Shown here in pieces: positions 1 through 9,210 of a DNA stretch of 64,000 nt; positions within the stretch are counted from its first letter, which is position 1, and each line of letters opens with the position of its first letter. The notes under the pieces are model-generated. The model saw nothing but the letters and a program-made list of their open reading frames with translations. It was not told where the DNA came from and searched no databases. A program made the position numbers and the translations under genes. Source of the DNA: CAZNMF01 sp035547155 (GTDB lineage: Bacteria > Acidobacteriota > Vicinamibacteria > Vicinamibacterales > SCN-69-37). Where the stretch lies: the NCBI GenBank assembly GCA_035547155.1, contig DASZVJ010000034.1:1-64000 (forward strand). The letters are read 5' to 3'.

Positions 1-184
1 GTTTGCGCCACGATCGGCGCGCTCATTGACACGTCGAACGGGCGGAACGGATTTCGACATGGCCGATCTTCGGTGAGATCTTGCCCACATCCTTGCCGGG
101 TGCCCATCCTTTTTCGGAACGGCGCCATCGAGCCTCCCCTCACACCGCCACTCGTTCTGGTACCGCTTTCGCACCGACGGAGGT
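1..184. other. Left edge, no supported gene
   Basis: No gene is supported here. A minus-strand frame from an ATG at 58-60 stays open to the window edge, and so does a shorter one from 24-26. A plus-strand frame ends at a TGA near 77. None has a clear ribosome binding site or recognisable sequence. One of them may be the end of a neighbouring gene. Confidence 0.3.
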
Positions 185-1831
185 GTGCCTGGCTCGCGGC
201 ATGCGAGCGAGGCGTCATCGGAACGCGCGGTGGCCACAGCCGTTCTCACCCATTCCGTCCCCTTCCGAGCGCGGCCGGCCTGCACGGCGTGGAAGCTCAC
301 GCGGTGTTGCAGCCTGATCCTGCTGCTCGTCTTCGCGAGCGCACTCGCGGCGCGCGTGACGTCGCTCGACGCGGCCGGCTTTTCCGAAGACGAGATGGAC
401 AAGCTGCGCGGTGCCGAGGCGTACAGCCGAGGCGATTTCGCGTTCGACGGCGAGCATCCGGCGTTGATGAAGCTCGCCGTGCTCGGCTCGCTGAGCGCGG
501 CATCGGCATGGAACGCACACAAGCCGGCGCGCGCGCCGATCATCCGCACCGAAACGGCGGTGCGTCTGCCGAACGCGATCGCAGGCGCCGCGATCGCGCT
601 CGTGCTGTTCCTGCTCGTCACGCACTGGTTCTCGCCGCTGACGGGCCTGCTCGCCGCGTGGCTGTGGGCCTTCGATGTCAACGCGATCGCGATCAATCGC
701 ATCGCAAAGGAAGACACCTTCGTCGTGCTGTTCCTGCTCGTGGCGTCGCTCTGCTACGAGTGGGCGAAGACGATCGGTCGCACCGATCCCACGCGCGCGC
801 AGCGCTGGTTCGCGGCGGCCGGAGCGGCATTCGGCCTGATGCTCGCGTCGAAGTACGTGCCGTACTTCGTCGGCATCCACATCCTGTACTTCCGCCTCGC
901 CGAGCCGCATCCCCGCTCGAATCGCGCAGATAAACCCACGTATTTCGGCGCGATGGCGCTCGCGTTCCTGATCGCCAACTTTCCCGTGCTGCTGCCGGGC
1001 AACTGGATGACCATCGCGAGCTTCCTCAGCGAGCACGCGGTCCAGCACACGGGATACGTCTTCCAGGATCGCCTCTGGCGGAACACGCTGTCGTCGACGC
1101 CGGCAGGGCTGCCTCCATGGTTCTACCTCGCCGATCTGCTGACGAAGATCCCGCTGGCCGTGCTGGCCGCGAGCGCAATCGGCGTGTGGCGGCTGTCGCA
1201 TCGTCACGATCGCGGCGCCATGTACGTGCTGACGTTCATCGTGCTGACCTTGTTACCCTACTCGCTCGTCGCGACGAAGTTCCTGCGCTACATGCTGCCG
1301 ACGCTCGCGATGCTCGACGTCGCGGCCGCCGTCGCGATCGCCGATGGCGTGGCGCTCGCGTCCAACGCGCGATCGGCCGCCGCACGCCGCATCGTCGCGG
1401 CAGGTGCAGCCGTCGTGCTCCTGGCGCCGCTGGCCGCGTGGCTCCAGGCTCGTCCACTCTCGGCGCTCTATCGCAACGTGCTCGGCGCACGCGTGTCGCC
1501 GGGCCGCCTCTGGTTCGCGCCGGACGAGCTCTACGACGCCGGTCTTCGCGAAGCGGTGACGGACGTCGCGCGCATCGCGCCGGCGCACGCGCGGCTCGTG
1601 ACCGACGCGCCCGCGGTCGTCGCGTTCTACGCCGCAGCGGTGGGACGAAGCGACCTGCGCATCGCGCGTCCGGAGCACGACACGCCGCGGCCGGATGACT
1701 GGTTCATCGTGCAGCAGGGCCGCGTGTACTTCGAGAACTACGCGGCTGTCCAGAAAGCGCGCGAACGTCCGCCTCTCCTCGCGGTCGACGTCAGAGGCTT
1801 TCGCGCGGCGGAGGTGTACCGGACGTGGTAA
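185..1831 (+). CDS. GT39 / PMT-like membrane glycosyltransferase
   Basis: Probable polytopic inner-membrane glycosyltransferase of the GT39/ArnT-like family, which moves a sugar from a polyprenyl-phosphate donor onto a periplasmic acceptor. After a first membrane helix (about residues 41-57) comes the acidic loop SEDEMDKL (67-74) followed by a conserved EHP (90-92), the usual catalytic-loop pattern of this family. About eight further hydrophobic segments follow up to residue 420, then a soluble C-terminal domain. At 548 residues the length is normal. The start is uncertain: it is a GTG with the GGAGG only one base away, so an internal GTG near 230 is possible. The 3' end overlaps the end of the convergent sigma factor gene by 41 bp. 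The acceptor cannot be told from sequence. Confidence 0.75.
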   Translation: MPGSRHASEASSERAVATAVLTHSVPFRARPACTAWKLTRCCSLILLLVFASALAARVTSLDAAGFSEDEMDKLRGAEAYSRGDFAFDGEHPALMKLAVLGSLSAASAWNAHKPARAPIIRTETAVRLPNAIAGAAIALVLFLLVTHWFSPLTGLLAAWLWAFDVNAIAINRIAKEDTFVVLFLLVASLCYEWAKTIGRTDPTRAQRWFAAAGAAFGLMLASKYVPYFVGIHILYFRLAEPHPRSNRADKPTYFGAMALAFLIANFPVLLPGNWMTIASFLSEHAVQHTGYVFQDRLWRNTLSSTPAGLPPWFYLADLLTKIPLAVLAASAIGVWRLSHRHDRGAMYVLTFIVLTLLPYSLVATKFLRYMLPTLAMLDVAAAVAIADGVALASNARSAAARRIVAAGAAVVLLAPLAAWLQARPLSALYRNVLGARVSPGRLWFAPDELYDAGLREAVTDVARIAPAHARLVTDAPAVVAFYAAAVGRSDLRIARPEHDTPRPDDWFIVQQGRVYFENYAAVQKARERPPLLAVDVRGFRAAEVYRTW

Positions 1832-3080
1832 CGGCGCGCGCCCGGTCGAGCAGCAGCGCGCGCTCGCGCGCGTTCTGCGTCAGCGACGCGGCGCGCTCGA
1901 GCTCCTGACGCGCCTCGTCCACACGGCCGAGCTTGACGAGGAAGTCGGCGCGCACGCTCGGCAGCAGGTGATAGCGCTCGAGCGATCCGGCCGCGACGAT
2001 CGCGTCGGCGATCGCGAGGCCGGCGGCCGGCCCTTCGGCCATGGCGACGGCGACAGCGCGATTCAGCTCGACGATGGGCGATGGCGTGAGCGACGCGAGC
2101 TCGGCGTAGAGCCGCGCGATGCGTATCCAGTCGGTCTCCTCCGGCGTTCTGGCGCGCGCGTGACACGCGGCAATCGCGGCTTGCAGCGCGTACTGGCCAC
2201 GCATCCGTCCCAACGACTCGGCTCGCTCGAGCGCTGCCAGCCCGCGCCGGATCAACAGCTGATCCCATCGCGCGCGATCCTGATCGAACAGCAGGATCGG
2301 CTCACCTTCCGGCCCCACGCGCGCGTGCAATCTCGACGCCTGGATCTCCATCAGGGCGACGAGCCCGTGCACTTCCGGCTCCTGCAGCGCGAGCTCGGCG
2401 AGGATCCGGCCGAGACGCAGCGCGTCCTCACAGAGCTCGGGACGCGTCCAGTCTCCGCCGGCCGTGGCCGAGTAGCCTTCGTTGAACACGAGATAGATCA
2501 CGTCGAGCACGGACGACAGCCGCGCCGCACGATCGGCGCCGCGCGGCAGCTCGAATGGGACCTGCGCCTTCGTCAGTGTGCGCTTCGCGCGGACGATGCG
2601 CTGGGCGATTGTGGGCTCGGGCACGACGAACGCGCGGGCGATCTCGGCCGTCGTCAAGCCGCCGACGAGACGGAGCGTGAGCGCGACGCGCGCTTCGGTC
2701 GGCAGCACCGGATGGCATGCCGTGAAGATCAGCCGCAGCAGATCGTCGCCGATGTCGTCGTCGATGGCCGCCTCCAGATCGGGCGGCGCGTCCTGATCGA
2801 TCCCGCGCTCGTAGCCGATCTGCTCGTGCTTGCGATCGAGGAGCCTGGCGCGGCGGAACTGATCGATCGCGCGGTTCTTGGCCGCGGCCATCAGCCACGC
2901 GCCGGGGTTGCGCGGCACGCCGGAGACCGGCCACTGTTCGAGCGCCGCGACCAGCGCGTCCTGAGCGAGATCTTCGGCACGGCCGACGTCGCGAACGAGG
3001 CGCGCGAGGCCGGCGATCAGACGAGGCGATTCGATGCGCCAGACCGCGTCGATCGCGCGATGGGTGTCGGCAGCCGTCAC
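1791..3080 (-). CDS. ECF42-type RNA polymerase sigma factor
   Basis: Extracytoplasmic-function sigma factor of the long ECF42 type. Sigma region 2 lies at about residues 15-85, with an EDLAQDAL core and a WLMAAAKNRAIDQFRR segment. Region 4, a helix-turn-helix with the motif TTAEIARAF, lies at about 115-165. A C-terminal domain of about 230 residues follows that is absent from ordinary ECF factors and is typical of the group known to be paired with YciI/DGPF proteins. The gene begins with GTG 50 bp downstream of the yciI-like gene on the same strand, so the two are probably co-transcribed. No anti-sigma factor is next to it. In this group the C-terminal domain is thought to control activity, but the signal is unknown. 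Confidence 0.88.
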   Translation of the reverse strand: MTAADTHRAIDAVWRIESPRLIAGLARLVRDVGRAEDLAQDALVAALEQWPVSGVPRNPGAWLMAAAKNRAIDQFRRARLLDRKHEQIGYERGIDQDAPPDLEAAIDDDIGDDLLRLIFTACHPVLPTEARVALTLRLVGGLTTAEIARAFVVPEPTIAQRIVRAKRTLTKAQVPFELPRGADRAARLSSVLDVIYLVFNEGYSATAGGDWTRPELCEDALRLGRILAELALQEPEVHGLVALMEIQASRLHARVGPEGEPILLFDQDRARWDQLLIRRGLAALERAESLGRMRGQYALQAAIAACHARARTPEETDWIRIARLYAELASLTPSPIVELNRAVAVAMAEGPAAGLAIADAIVAAGSLERYHLLPSVRADFLVKLGRVDEARQELERAASLTQNARERALLLDRARAVTTSGTPPPRESL

Positions 3081-3130
3081 GGCTCCCGATCACACCATCG
3101 TCGCGGCGGCGCTTCAAGCCGCGCCGGCCA

Positions 3131-3550
3131 TCACGAGCGCGAAGCCTTCCGCTGCATCGCGTCGAATCCTTCGGCGGCTTTCTGGACGTCCGGCGGGAAA
3201 TCCGACATCTCCTGCACCTGACGAATCTCGATGACCTCGTTGTCCGACCCGGGGCAGCGCTTCGCCCACTCGATTGCTTCCTCGCGCGACTTCACCTGAA
3301 TCATCCAGTAGCCGCCGATGACTTCCTTCGCTTCGGCGAACGGGCCGTCGATCACGGTCGGCCTGCCGCCGGCAAACGACACACGCGCGCCGGTCGACGG
3401 CGGATGCAGGCCGTCGAGCGCCAAAAGGACGCCGGCCTTCTGCAGCTGCTCGTTGTACTTCATCATCGCCGCGACGGCCTTCGCGTCCGGCAGCGTCCCC
3501 GGCGTCGCCTTTTCGTAGCCTTTCGGGATCATCAACATCATGAAACGCAT
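3131..3550 (-). CDS. YciI/DGPF-domain protein, partner of the sigma factor
   Basis: Small dimeric alpha/beta-barrel protein of the YCII-related (DGPF) family, 139 residues, a normal length. The signature DGPFAEAKEVIGGYWMI is complete in the middle of the protein, and the N-terminus MRFMMLMIP is typical. DGPF proteins are commonly encoded beside ECF42 sigma factors, as here, where the sigma gene follows 50 bp downstream. A role in sensing or in a small enzymatic step linked to the sigma factor is inferred; the substrate is unknown. Confidence 0.87.
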   Translation of the reverse strand: MRFMMLMIPKGYEKATPGTLPDAKAVAAMMKYNEQLQKAGVLLALDGLHPPSTGARVSFAGGRPTVIDGPFAEAKEVIGGYWMIQVKSREEAIEWAKRCPGSDNEVIEIRQVQEMSDFPPDVQKAAEGFDAMQRKASRS

Positions 3551-3638
3551 GGTGACTCGTGCCTCCTATGAACACGTCGAACGAGGAAGGGCCAGATCGA
3601 CATCGACCGGAGCACGCCTCCGTCGATGCGCCCGTCGC

Positions 3639-6056
3639 TCAGCCCTGCCGCAGCGCGACGTTCGGATCGATCTTCATGGCTCGCCGTGCGGGGACGTAGC
3701 AGGTCACGGCCGCGATAGCGAACAGGACAAGCGCGACGGAGACGAACGTCACGGGATCGCTCGCGCTCACGCCGAAGAGCAGGCTCGCGCCCGCACGGCC
3801 CAGCCACAACGCACCGAACAGGCCAATGACGGTGCCCATGCCGGCCAGCGTGAGCCCTTCGTGAAGGACCATCCGGAAGATCGCACGTGCATCCGCGCCG
3901 ATCGCCATGCGGATCCCGATTTCGGACGTGCGCGTCGTGACGGAGAACTGCACGAGGCCGTACAGGCCGACGGCCGCCATCACCAGCGCGACGATCGCGA
4001 ACGCGATCAGCAGCGACGTCTCGAACCGCCGTGTGGCGAGCATCGAGCCGAGACGCTGCTCGACCGTCGTGACGCCGTACATCGTCACGCGCGTGTCGGC
4101 GCGGCGAACGGCCGCCTGCACGGCGGTCGACAGTGTAAGTGGATCTTCAGACGAGGTGCGGACGAGGAGCGTTTCGAGCCGCGATGGATTCTGTGCGAGC
4201 GGCTCGAACATCTGCGGCGCGGGCTCGCGTTCCCGCTCCTGCCGGCGCATGTTTCCGACGACACCGATCACCGTGAACCACGGGCCGCCCGCCTCGAGCG
4301 CGAATCGGTTGCCGATCGGATCCATGTCCGGCCACAAGCGGCTGGCCATGGCCTCGTTGACGATCGCGACGCGCGGCGCGTCAGGACCGTCAGCCGTCGA
4401 GAACGTTCGGCCGCGCCGCAACGGCACGCCAGCGGTCTCGAAGAACTGCGCGCTGACCTCGTCACGGCGCAGGCTCAGCCGCTGCGACGCGCGCGACGTG
4501 CTGCCGTCGAGCGTGACGAGCTGCTCGGCAGCGGCACCGACGAACAGATCGCCGATCATCGCCGCACGCTCGACACCCGGCAGCGCCTCGACGTGCTCGA
4601 GCGCGCGACCGTAGACATCCGATCGCCACGCTGACGTCTCTGCGGCCGGCGTCGCAACCTGCAGCGACAACAGACGGTCGGGACTGAAGCCGAGATCGAC
4701 GCGCGCGGCCGACCACAGGCTGCGCAACAGAAGACCGGCACCGGTCAGCAGCACGATCGCCAGCGCGAACTGCACGACGACGAGCGCACGTCGCGCGCGG
4801 CGAGTCGCAGCACCGCTCGACATGCCGCGTCCGCTCTCGCGCGTCACCAACGCCGTGATACGCCGCGTCATGGTCGTGGCCGGCGCCAACCCGATCGCCA
4901 CACCGGCCGCGAGACACAGACCCGACGTCCAGCCGAGCACGCGCGCGTCGAGACCGACGTCGTTCAAGCGCGCGAGCGTCACAGGCGCGGCCGCGACGAT
5001 CGCGCGCAGCGCCGCGGCAGCGATCGCAACCCCGAGCGCGCCGGCGATCGAGACCAGCGTCACGCTCTCGATGAGCACCTGACGGACGACGCGTGTGCGG
5101 CTCGCACCAAGTGCCACGCGAATCGCGATGTCGCGCTCGCGGACGGCGGCGCGCGCCAGCGACAGACTCGCGACGTTCGTCGCGGCAATCAGGAGCACGC
5201 ACAGGACCGCACCCGTCAACGCCCACAGGACGAGCCGCGGCCGAGCGCCGGTCACGTACGTGCTCAACGGGACGACGCTGATGCCTTCGTCAGCGGCAGC
5301 GCCTGCCGGCGACGTCTCCGCGTCCAGACGCCGCGCAATGGCCGTCATTTCGTGCTGCGCGCGATCGGCCGTCACGCCGCGCTGCAATCGGCCGAGCACG
5401 AACCAGGATCCCGCGCCGCGGGCTTGACGCCGCACGTCCCAGTCCGCGAAGCGCGTGTGCGGCTCCCAGATGTCCGCGTCGAATGGCGCGATCTGCACGC
5501 TCGGCGGCAGCACGCCGATGATCCGCGTCGCATGACCATCGAGATCGATCGACACGCCGATCGCGGCATTCGATCCGCCGAGCCGTGCGCGCCAGAAACG
5601 CTCGCTGACGAGTGCGACAGGCTGATGCTCATCGGCCTCCGTCGACGTGAAGACACGGCCGGCGATCGGCTGTGCGCCGAGCAGAGAGAAGATGTCTGGC
5701 GAGACGCGCAGCACGCCGACGCGCTCCGACTGTCCAGCGGTCACAAGCGTGGCCGATGCCGGATCGAACACCGCGAGGCTCGCGAAGCTGTCATTCTGCC
5801 GTCGCCAATCCTCGACATCCCGATAGCCGGACCGGCCTTCGCGCACCTGCTGGCTCGGCACGTCACGCCACAGCATCACGAGTCGTTCAGGTACAGGAAA
5901 CGGCAGCGGCCGCAGCACCACCGCGTTCAAGATGCTGAACATCGCCGCGTTCGCGCCAATCGCCAGCGCGAGCACCGCGATCGACGTAACCGTGAATGCC
6001 GGGCTGCGACGAAGCGTCCGCAGCGCGTATCGAAGCTCTTTGACGATGTCGGTCAT
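3639..6056 (-). CDS. ADOP-family ABC transporter permease (no PadR partner)
   Basis: Large permease of the acidobacterial duplicated orphan permease family, 805 residues. It begins with a short cytoplasmic stretch ending RTLRRSPAFTVTSIAVLALAIGANAAMF cut here only by description: the conserved part is RRSPAFTVTS followed by a hydrophobic helix. The order is then a MacB-like periplasmic domain (about 50-250), an FtsX block of three helices (about 280-400), a second periplasmic domain (about 430-640) and a final FtsX block (about 685-800), ending in the family tail PARRAMKIDPNVALRQG. It lacks the extra N-terminal segment found in PadR-linked members, and no PadR gene or ATPase gene is adjacent. 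Transport or signalling substrate is unknown. It is divergent from the glycosyltransferase gene at 6187. Confidence 0.9.
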   Translation of the reverse strand: MTDIVKELRYALRTLRRSPAFTVTSIAVLALAIGANAAMFSILNAVVLRPLPFPVPERLVMLWRDVPSQQVREGRSGYRDVEDWRRQNDSFASLAVFDPASATLVTAGQSERVGVLRVSPDIFSLLGAQPIAGRVFTSTEADEHQPVALVSERFWRARLGGSNAAIGVSIDLDGHATRIIGVLPPSVQIAPFDADIWEPHTRFADWDVRRQARGAGSWFVLGRLQRGVTADRAQHEMTAIARRLDAETSPAGAAADEGISVVPLSTYVTGARPRLVLWALTGAVLCVLLIAATNVASLSLARAAVRERDIAIRVALGASRTRVVRQVLIESVTLVSIAGALGVAIAAAALRAIVAAAPVTLARLNDVGLDARVLGWTSGLCLAAGVAIGLAPATTMTRRITALVTRESGRGMSSGAATRRARRALVVVQFALAIVLLTGAGLLLRSLWSAARVDLGFSPDRLLSLQVATPAAETSAWRSDVYGRALEHVEALPGVERAAMIGDLFVGAAAEQLVTLDGSTSRASQRLSLRRDEVSAQFFETAGVPLRRGRTFSTADGPDAPRVAIVNEAMASRLWPDMDPIGNRFALEAGGPWFTVIGVVGNMRRQEREREPAPQMFEPLAQNPSRLETLLVRTSSEDPLTLSTAVQAAVRRADTRVTMYGVTTVEQRLGSMLATRRFETSLLIAFAIVALVMAAVGLYGLVQFSVTTRTSEIGIRMAIGADARAIFRMVLHEGLTLAGMGTVIGLFGALWLGRAGASLLFGVSASDPVTFVSVALVLFAIAAVTCYVPARRAMKIDPNVALRQG

Positions 6057-6186
6057 GACAGGTCCTCACGGGCGGCGGCGACGTGCATATCCGCCGTCTT
6101 GTCGCCGGCTTCGTCAGCCTACGCGCCTTTGACGTCGCCGACGCGACGATGGCCGCGTCGGAATCCCGACATGCGCGAGGGAAGCG

Positions 6187-9162
6187 ATGTCGCCCGCCCG
6201 ACGACTCGAGCCGCCAGAACGCGCAATTCGGCACGAATTCACGGGCCGTTGCCCTCATCAGATTGGATCATGGCTTGCTCCGCTCCACGCCAGCCTCTTC
6301 ATGCCGACGACCTCGTCGCCTGCCGTCCTGATCGTATTTCCGTGGTGCGTCGATCGTCTCGGCCACGGCAACGTGCAGCGCGTGCTCGCGATGGCGGGCC
6401 ATCTGTCCCGACAGGGATTCGCCGTCGATCTCGTCTATCAGGGCAATCCGCGCGTGCCGAGCCGCGAGCACGAGATCACGGGCTTCCGCCGCGTCGTGCG
6501 CGTGAGCGCATGGGAGAGCGCTGACGCGCTCCGCATCCACGACGAGTGGGAGGCGTTCTACCGGGGATACGATCCGCCGCCGCCCAATCTCAGCGCCGGC
6601 ACGGCCCTGACGTCCGTCGTACGTGGCCTGCTCGATACCGGCGAGTACGCGGCCGTCATCGCGACGTACGCCTGGACGGCGCCGATTTTCGCGCGCGTGC
6701 CACCGCGTGTGCTCCGCGTCGTCGACCTGCAGGACGTCATCTCGCTGCACGCCGAGCGCGCTCACGCGGCGACGGGCACGATGCCCGCGTTTTCGATGGC
6801 GGCCGAGACGGAGCGCTTCCTCTGGCGGCAATGGGACGTTCTGCTCGCCATCACGCCCGACGAAGCGCAGGCGATCGCACCGTTTCTGCGACCGTCGCAG
6901 CGGCTGCTGACCGTGCCGCATGCCGTGGCGATCGCTGGCGATGATGTGACGGTTGGTGCGACCGACACCGTCGTCTACACCGGCAGCGACAACCCCTCGA
7001 ACCAGGCGGCGGTGTCGTGGCTGCTCACCGAGATCTGGCCGCGCGTGCTCGCCGCGCGTCCGCACGCCCATCTTCGTCTCGTCGGGCTCATCTGCGACGC
7101 GATCCGCCGGACGCCGCTCACCGCGACACCAAACGTCGATCTCGTGGGATTCGTCGATCGGCCGATGGACGAAGTCGCCAAGGCGTCCGTCTGCGTCGCG
7201 CCGTATTTGTACGGATCCGGCCTCAAGATCAAAGTCATCGAGGCCGCGGGCGTGGGACGCGCCATCGTCACGACTCCTGCGGGCGCCGACGGCACGGGTT
7301 TCGTCGACGGCGCGCATGCGTTGATCGCACCGGATTCGGCGACGTTCTCGTCGGCGATCGTGCGGCTGCTCGGCGACGAGGCGCTTCGAGGTCGAGTGGC
7401 GGCGGCCGCGCGCGATCACGCACGACGGCACTTCTCCGACGAGGCGTGCTACGGCGCGCTTGTCGATCTGCTGCGCGCGCCGGACTCGCCGGTCGCGGCG
7501 ACCGGCATCATTCCGCGCGCGATCGAGCAGCGCCTTCGGACCGTGCTCGCTGCGCTCGACTCACCTGCGGCCGTCGTCTGGGGCAATGGATCCCACACAC
7601 GCGCCTTGCTCCCCGTGCTGAGCGCGCTCGGCGCGCGTGTGCGCTGCATCGTCGACAAGAGCGCCGCGATCGACGGCATGAGCCCGGAGGGGATTGCGAT
7701 CGTCCCGGCCGAAGCGTTCGCGCCGCGGCCGGACGATCTCATCGTCCTGTCGTCACAAGCGTACGAATGGGACATGTGGGAGGACCTCGCGCCGATCCGC
7801 GCCACCGGCGCGCACGCGCTCGCGCTGTATTGCCGCGAGCTGATCACGGATGGGCTTGCCCGGATCGCGCGCGGCGGGACGCAGCGGCGGTCATCGTCGC
7901 GTCCGGCGACGTTGCCGGTCGCGCCGACGCGCCTCGTCATCGTCGAGCCCAGCGCCGGCCGCGGCAACGGCCCGTTCCTTCGTCTGGCGCGATCGCTGTC
8001 CGAGGTCTCGCATGAAACGCTGCGCGTCGTGGTCGCGGGCGCGAGGCGCATCTCGCCGGATGGCCTCGAGTCGACGGATCGCGAGCTGTTGGAGCCGGCC
8101 TTCGACTTCACGTATCTGGACGCGCTGCGCGAGATCCGCGAAGACACGTGGCGCGGCGTCGCGCGCTTCTCGCGCCTGCAGGCGCTGGATCTGGCGCGCC
8201 TGTCCGATCGCCTGACGCTCACCAGCGCCGACGTGGTCCTGTTTCACTCGACGACGCTCCTCGACGCCTTTGGCGCGGCGCAGTGGATGACGACGGGCCC
8301 CGATCGGGACGTGCCGGAGATCCGCTTCCTCTTCCACGTCGCATTGGAACAAGAGGCGCGCTGGCTGAACGCGTCGGCTGACGCGGTACGGCACGCGTAC
8401 GCCGTCGCGCTCGCGCTGCTCGACGACCGCGCGGACGGCCGCGTGCGACTGCTGGCACAGAACGACGCGCTCGCGAAAAGGCTCGAGCGCGCGTTCGACC
8501 GTCCCGTCGACGTGATGGGATTTCCCGTGCCGAGCCGCCCGCGTGCCGTGAACCGCCTCACGCCGGCGCAGCCGCCGCGACTGCTCTACGCCGGCGAAGC
8601 ACGCGCGGAGAAAGGCTTTGGCCTGCTGCCGGCGATGGCCGACGCTCTCGATCGCGAGCTACGCGACGGCCATCTGCGGATCGTCTGCCAGTCCATGCGC
8701 GGCGACATCGCGGACGCGCGCGTCGAGGCCGCAGCTCGTGCGCTCGCGGCGCGGCCTGGCGTCGAGCTCATCGAACGCTTTCTGCCGTCCAACGAGTACG
8801 ATGCGCTCGTCGCCGGCTGCGATCTCGTCCTGTTGCCGTACGACGCCGCAGAGTACCGCGCGCGACTTTCGGCCGTGTTCGTCGACGCAACGTGCATAGG
8901 CGTGCCGGTCATCGTGCCCGACGGGACGTGGATGAGCGGGCAGATCGCGGAAGGCGCCGGTGCCGGATGGACGTTCGCGTCGCTCGACGCGACGCGGATC
9001 GCGGACGTCATCCGCGGCGCGCTCACGTCGCTGCCCTCGATGAGGGACGCAGCTCGTCGCGCGTCCGATCGCGCGTGGCAGCAACACGATCCGCGCGTGG
9101 TGCTCGAGACGATTCTGCGATCGCAGGACGCGCCCCCCGCGAGAGAGAGCAAGTCTGCGTAG
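6187..9162 (+). CDS. Double GT4 glycosyltransferase with a central Rossmann-like domain
   Basis: Cytoplasmic glycosyltransferase with two GT-B (GT4-like) units in one chain. The first unit covers about residues 45-435, and its sugar-nucleotide half carries VVYTGSDNPSN and SGLKIKVIEAAG. A Rossmann-like segment (about 455-570, starting AAVVWGNGSHTRALLP) links it to the second unit (about 590-985), which has LLYAGEARAEKGF and a LLPYDAAEYRARLSAVF region. The ATG at 6187 has GAGG six bases upstream, but clear homology begins at an in-frame ATG at 6301 (MPTTSSPAVLIVFPW), so the first 38 residues may not be real. It faces a minus-strand glycan gene run. Two transfer steps by one protein is an inference; donor and acceptor are unknown. 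Confidence 0.82.
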   Translation: MSPARRLEPPERAIRHEFTGRCPHQIGSWLAPLHASLFMPTTSSPAVLIVFPWCVDRLGHGNVQRVLAMAGHLSRQGFAVDLVYQGNPRVPSREHEITGFRRVVRVSAWESADALRIHDEWEAFYRGYDPPPPNLSAGTALTSVVRGLLDTGEYAAVIATYAWTAPIFARVPPRVLRVVDLQDVISLHAERAHAATGTMPAFSMAAETERFLWRQWDVLLAITPDEAQAIAPFLRPSQRLLTVPHAVAIAGDDVTVGATDTVVYTGSDNPSNQAAVSWLLTEIWPRVLAARPHAHLRLVGLICDAIRRTPLTATPNVDLVGFVDRPMDEVAKASVCVAPYLYGSGLKIKVIEAAGVGRAIVTTPAGADGTGFVDGAHALIAPDSATFSSAIVRLLGDEALRGRVAAAARDHARRHFSDEACYGALVDLLRAPDSPVAATGIIPRAIEQRLRTVLAALDSPAAVVWGNGSHTRALLPVLSALGARVRCIVDKSAAIDGMSPEGIAIVPAEAFAPRPDDLIVLSSQAYEWDMWEDLAPIRATGAHALALYCRELITDGLARIARGGTQRRSSSRPATLPVAPTRLVIVEPSAGRGNGPFLRLARSLSEVSHETLRVVVAGARRISPDGLESTDRELLEPAFDFTYLDALREIREDTWRGVARFSRLQALDLARLSDRLTLTSADVVLFHSTTLLDAFGAAQWMTTGPDRDVPEIRFLFHVALEQEARWLNASADAVRHAYAVALALLDDRADGRVRLLAQNDALAKRLERAFDRPVDVMGFPVPSRPRAVNRLTPAQPPRLLYAGEARAEKGFGLLPAMADALDRELRDGHLRIVCQSMRGDIADARVEAAARALAARPGVELIERFLPSNEYDALVAGCDLVLLPYDAAEYRARLSAVFVDATCIGVPVIVPDGTWMSGQIAEGAGAGWTFASLDATRIADVIRGALTSLPSMRDAARRASDRAWQQHDPRVVLETILRSQDAPPARESKSA

Positions 9163-9180
9163 GGGCCGCCTCGACGGCGT

Positions 9181-9208
9181 AGCCCGTCGCCCGCAGCCCG
9201 AAGCCCGT
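9181..9208. repeat. Four heptamers AGCCCGN between convergent genes
   Basis: Four head-to-tail 7-bp units read agcccgt, cgcccgc, agcccga and agcccgt. They fill the 48-bp gap between two convergent glycan genes. No hairpin or T-run typical of a terminator is evident. Confidence 0.6.
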
Positions 9209-9210
9209 AA

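Noticed and set aside
1791..1831. The 41-bp overlap between convergent glycosyltransferase and sigma factor genes as a regulatory overlap
   Set aside because: Both protein ends fit their families and short convergent overlaps are common in compact genomes; nothing shows a regulatory role.
9163..9210. An intrinsic terminator between the convergent glycan genes
   Set aside because: The sequence is a heptamer array without a stable stem followed by a T-run.
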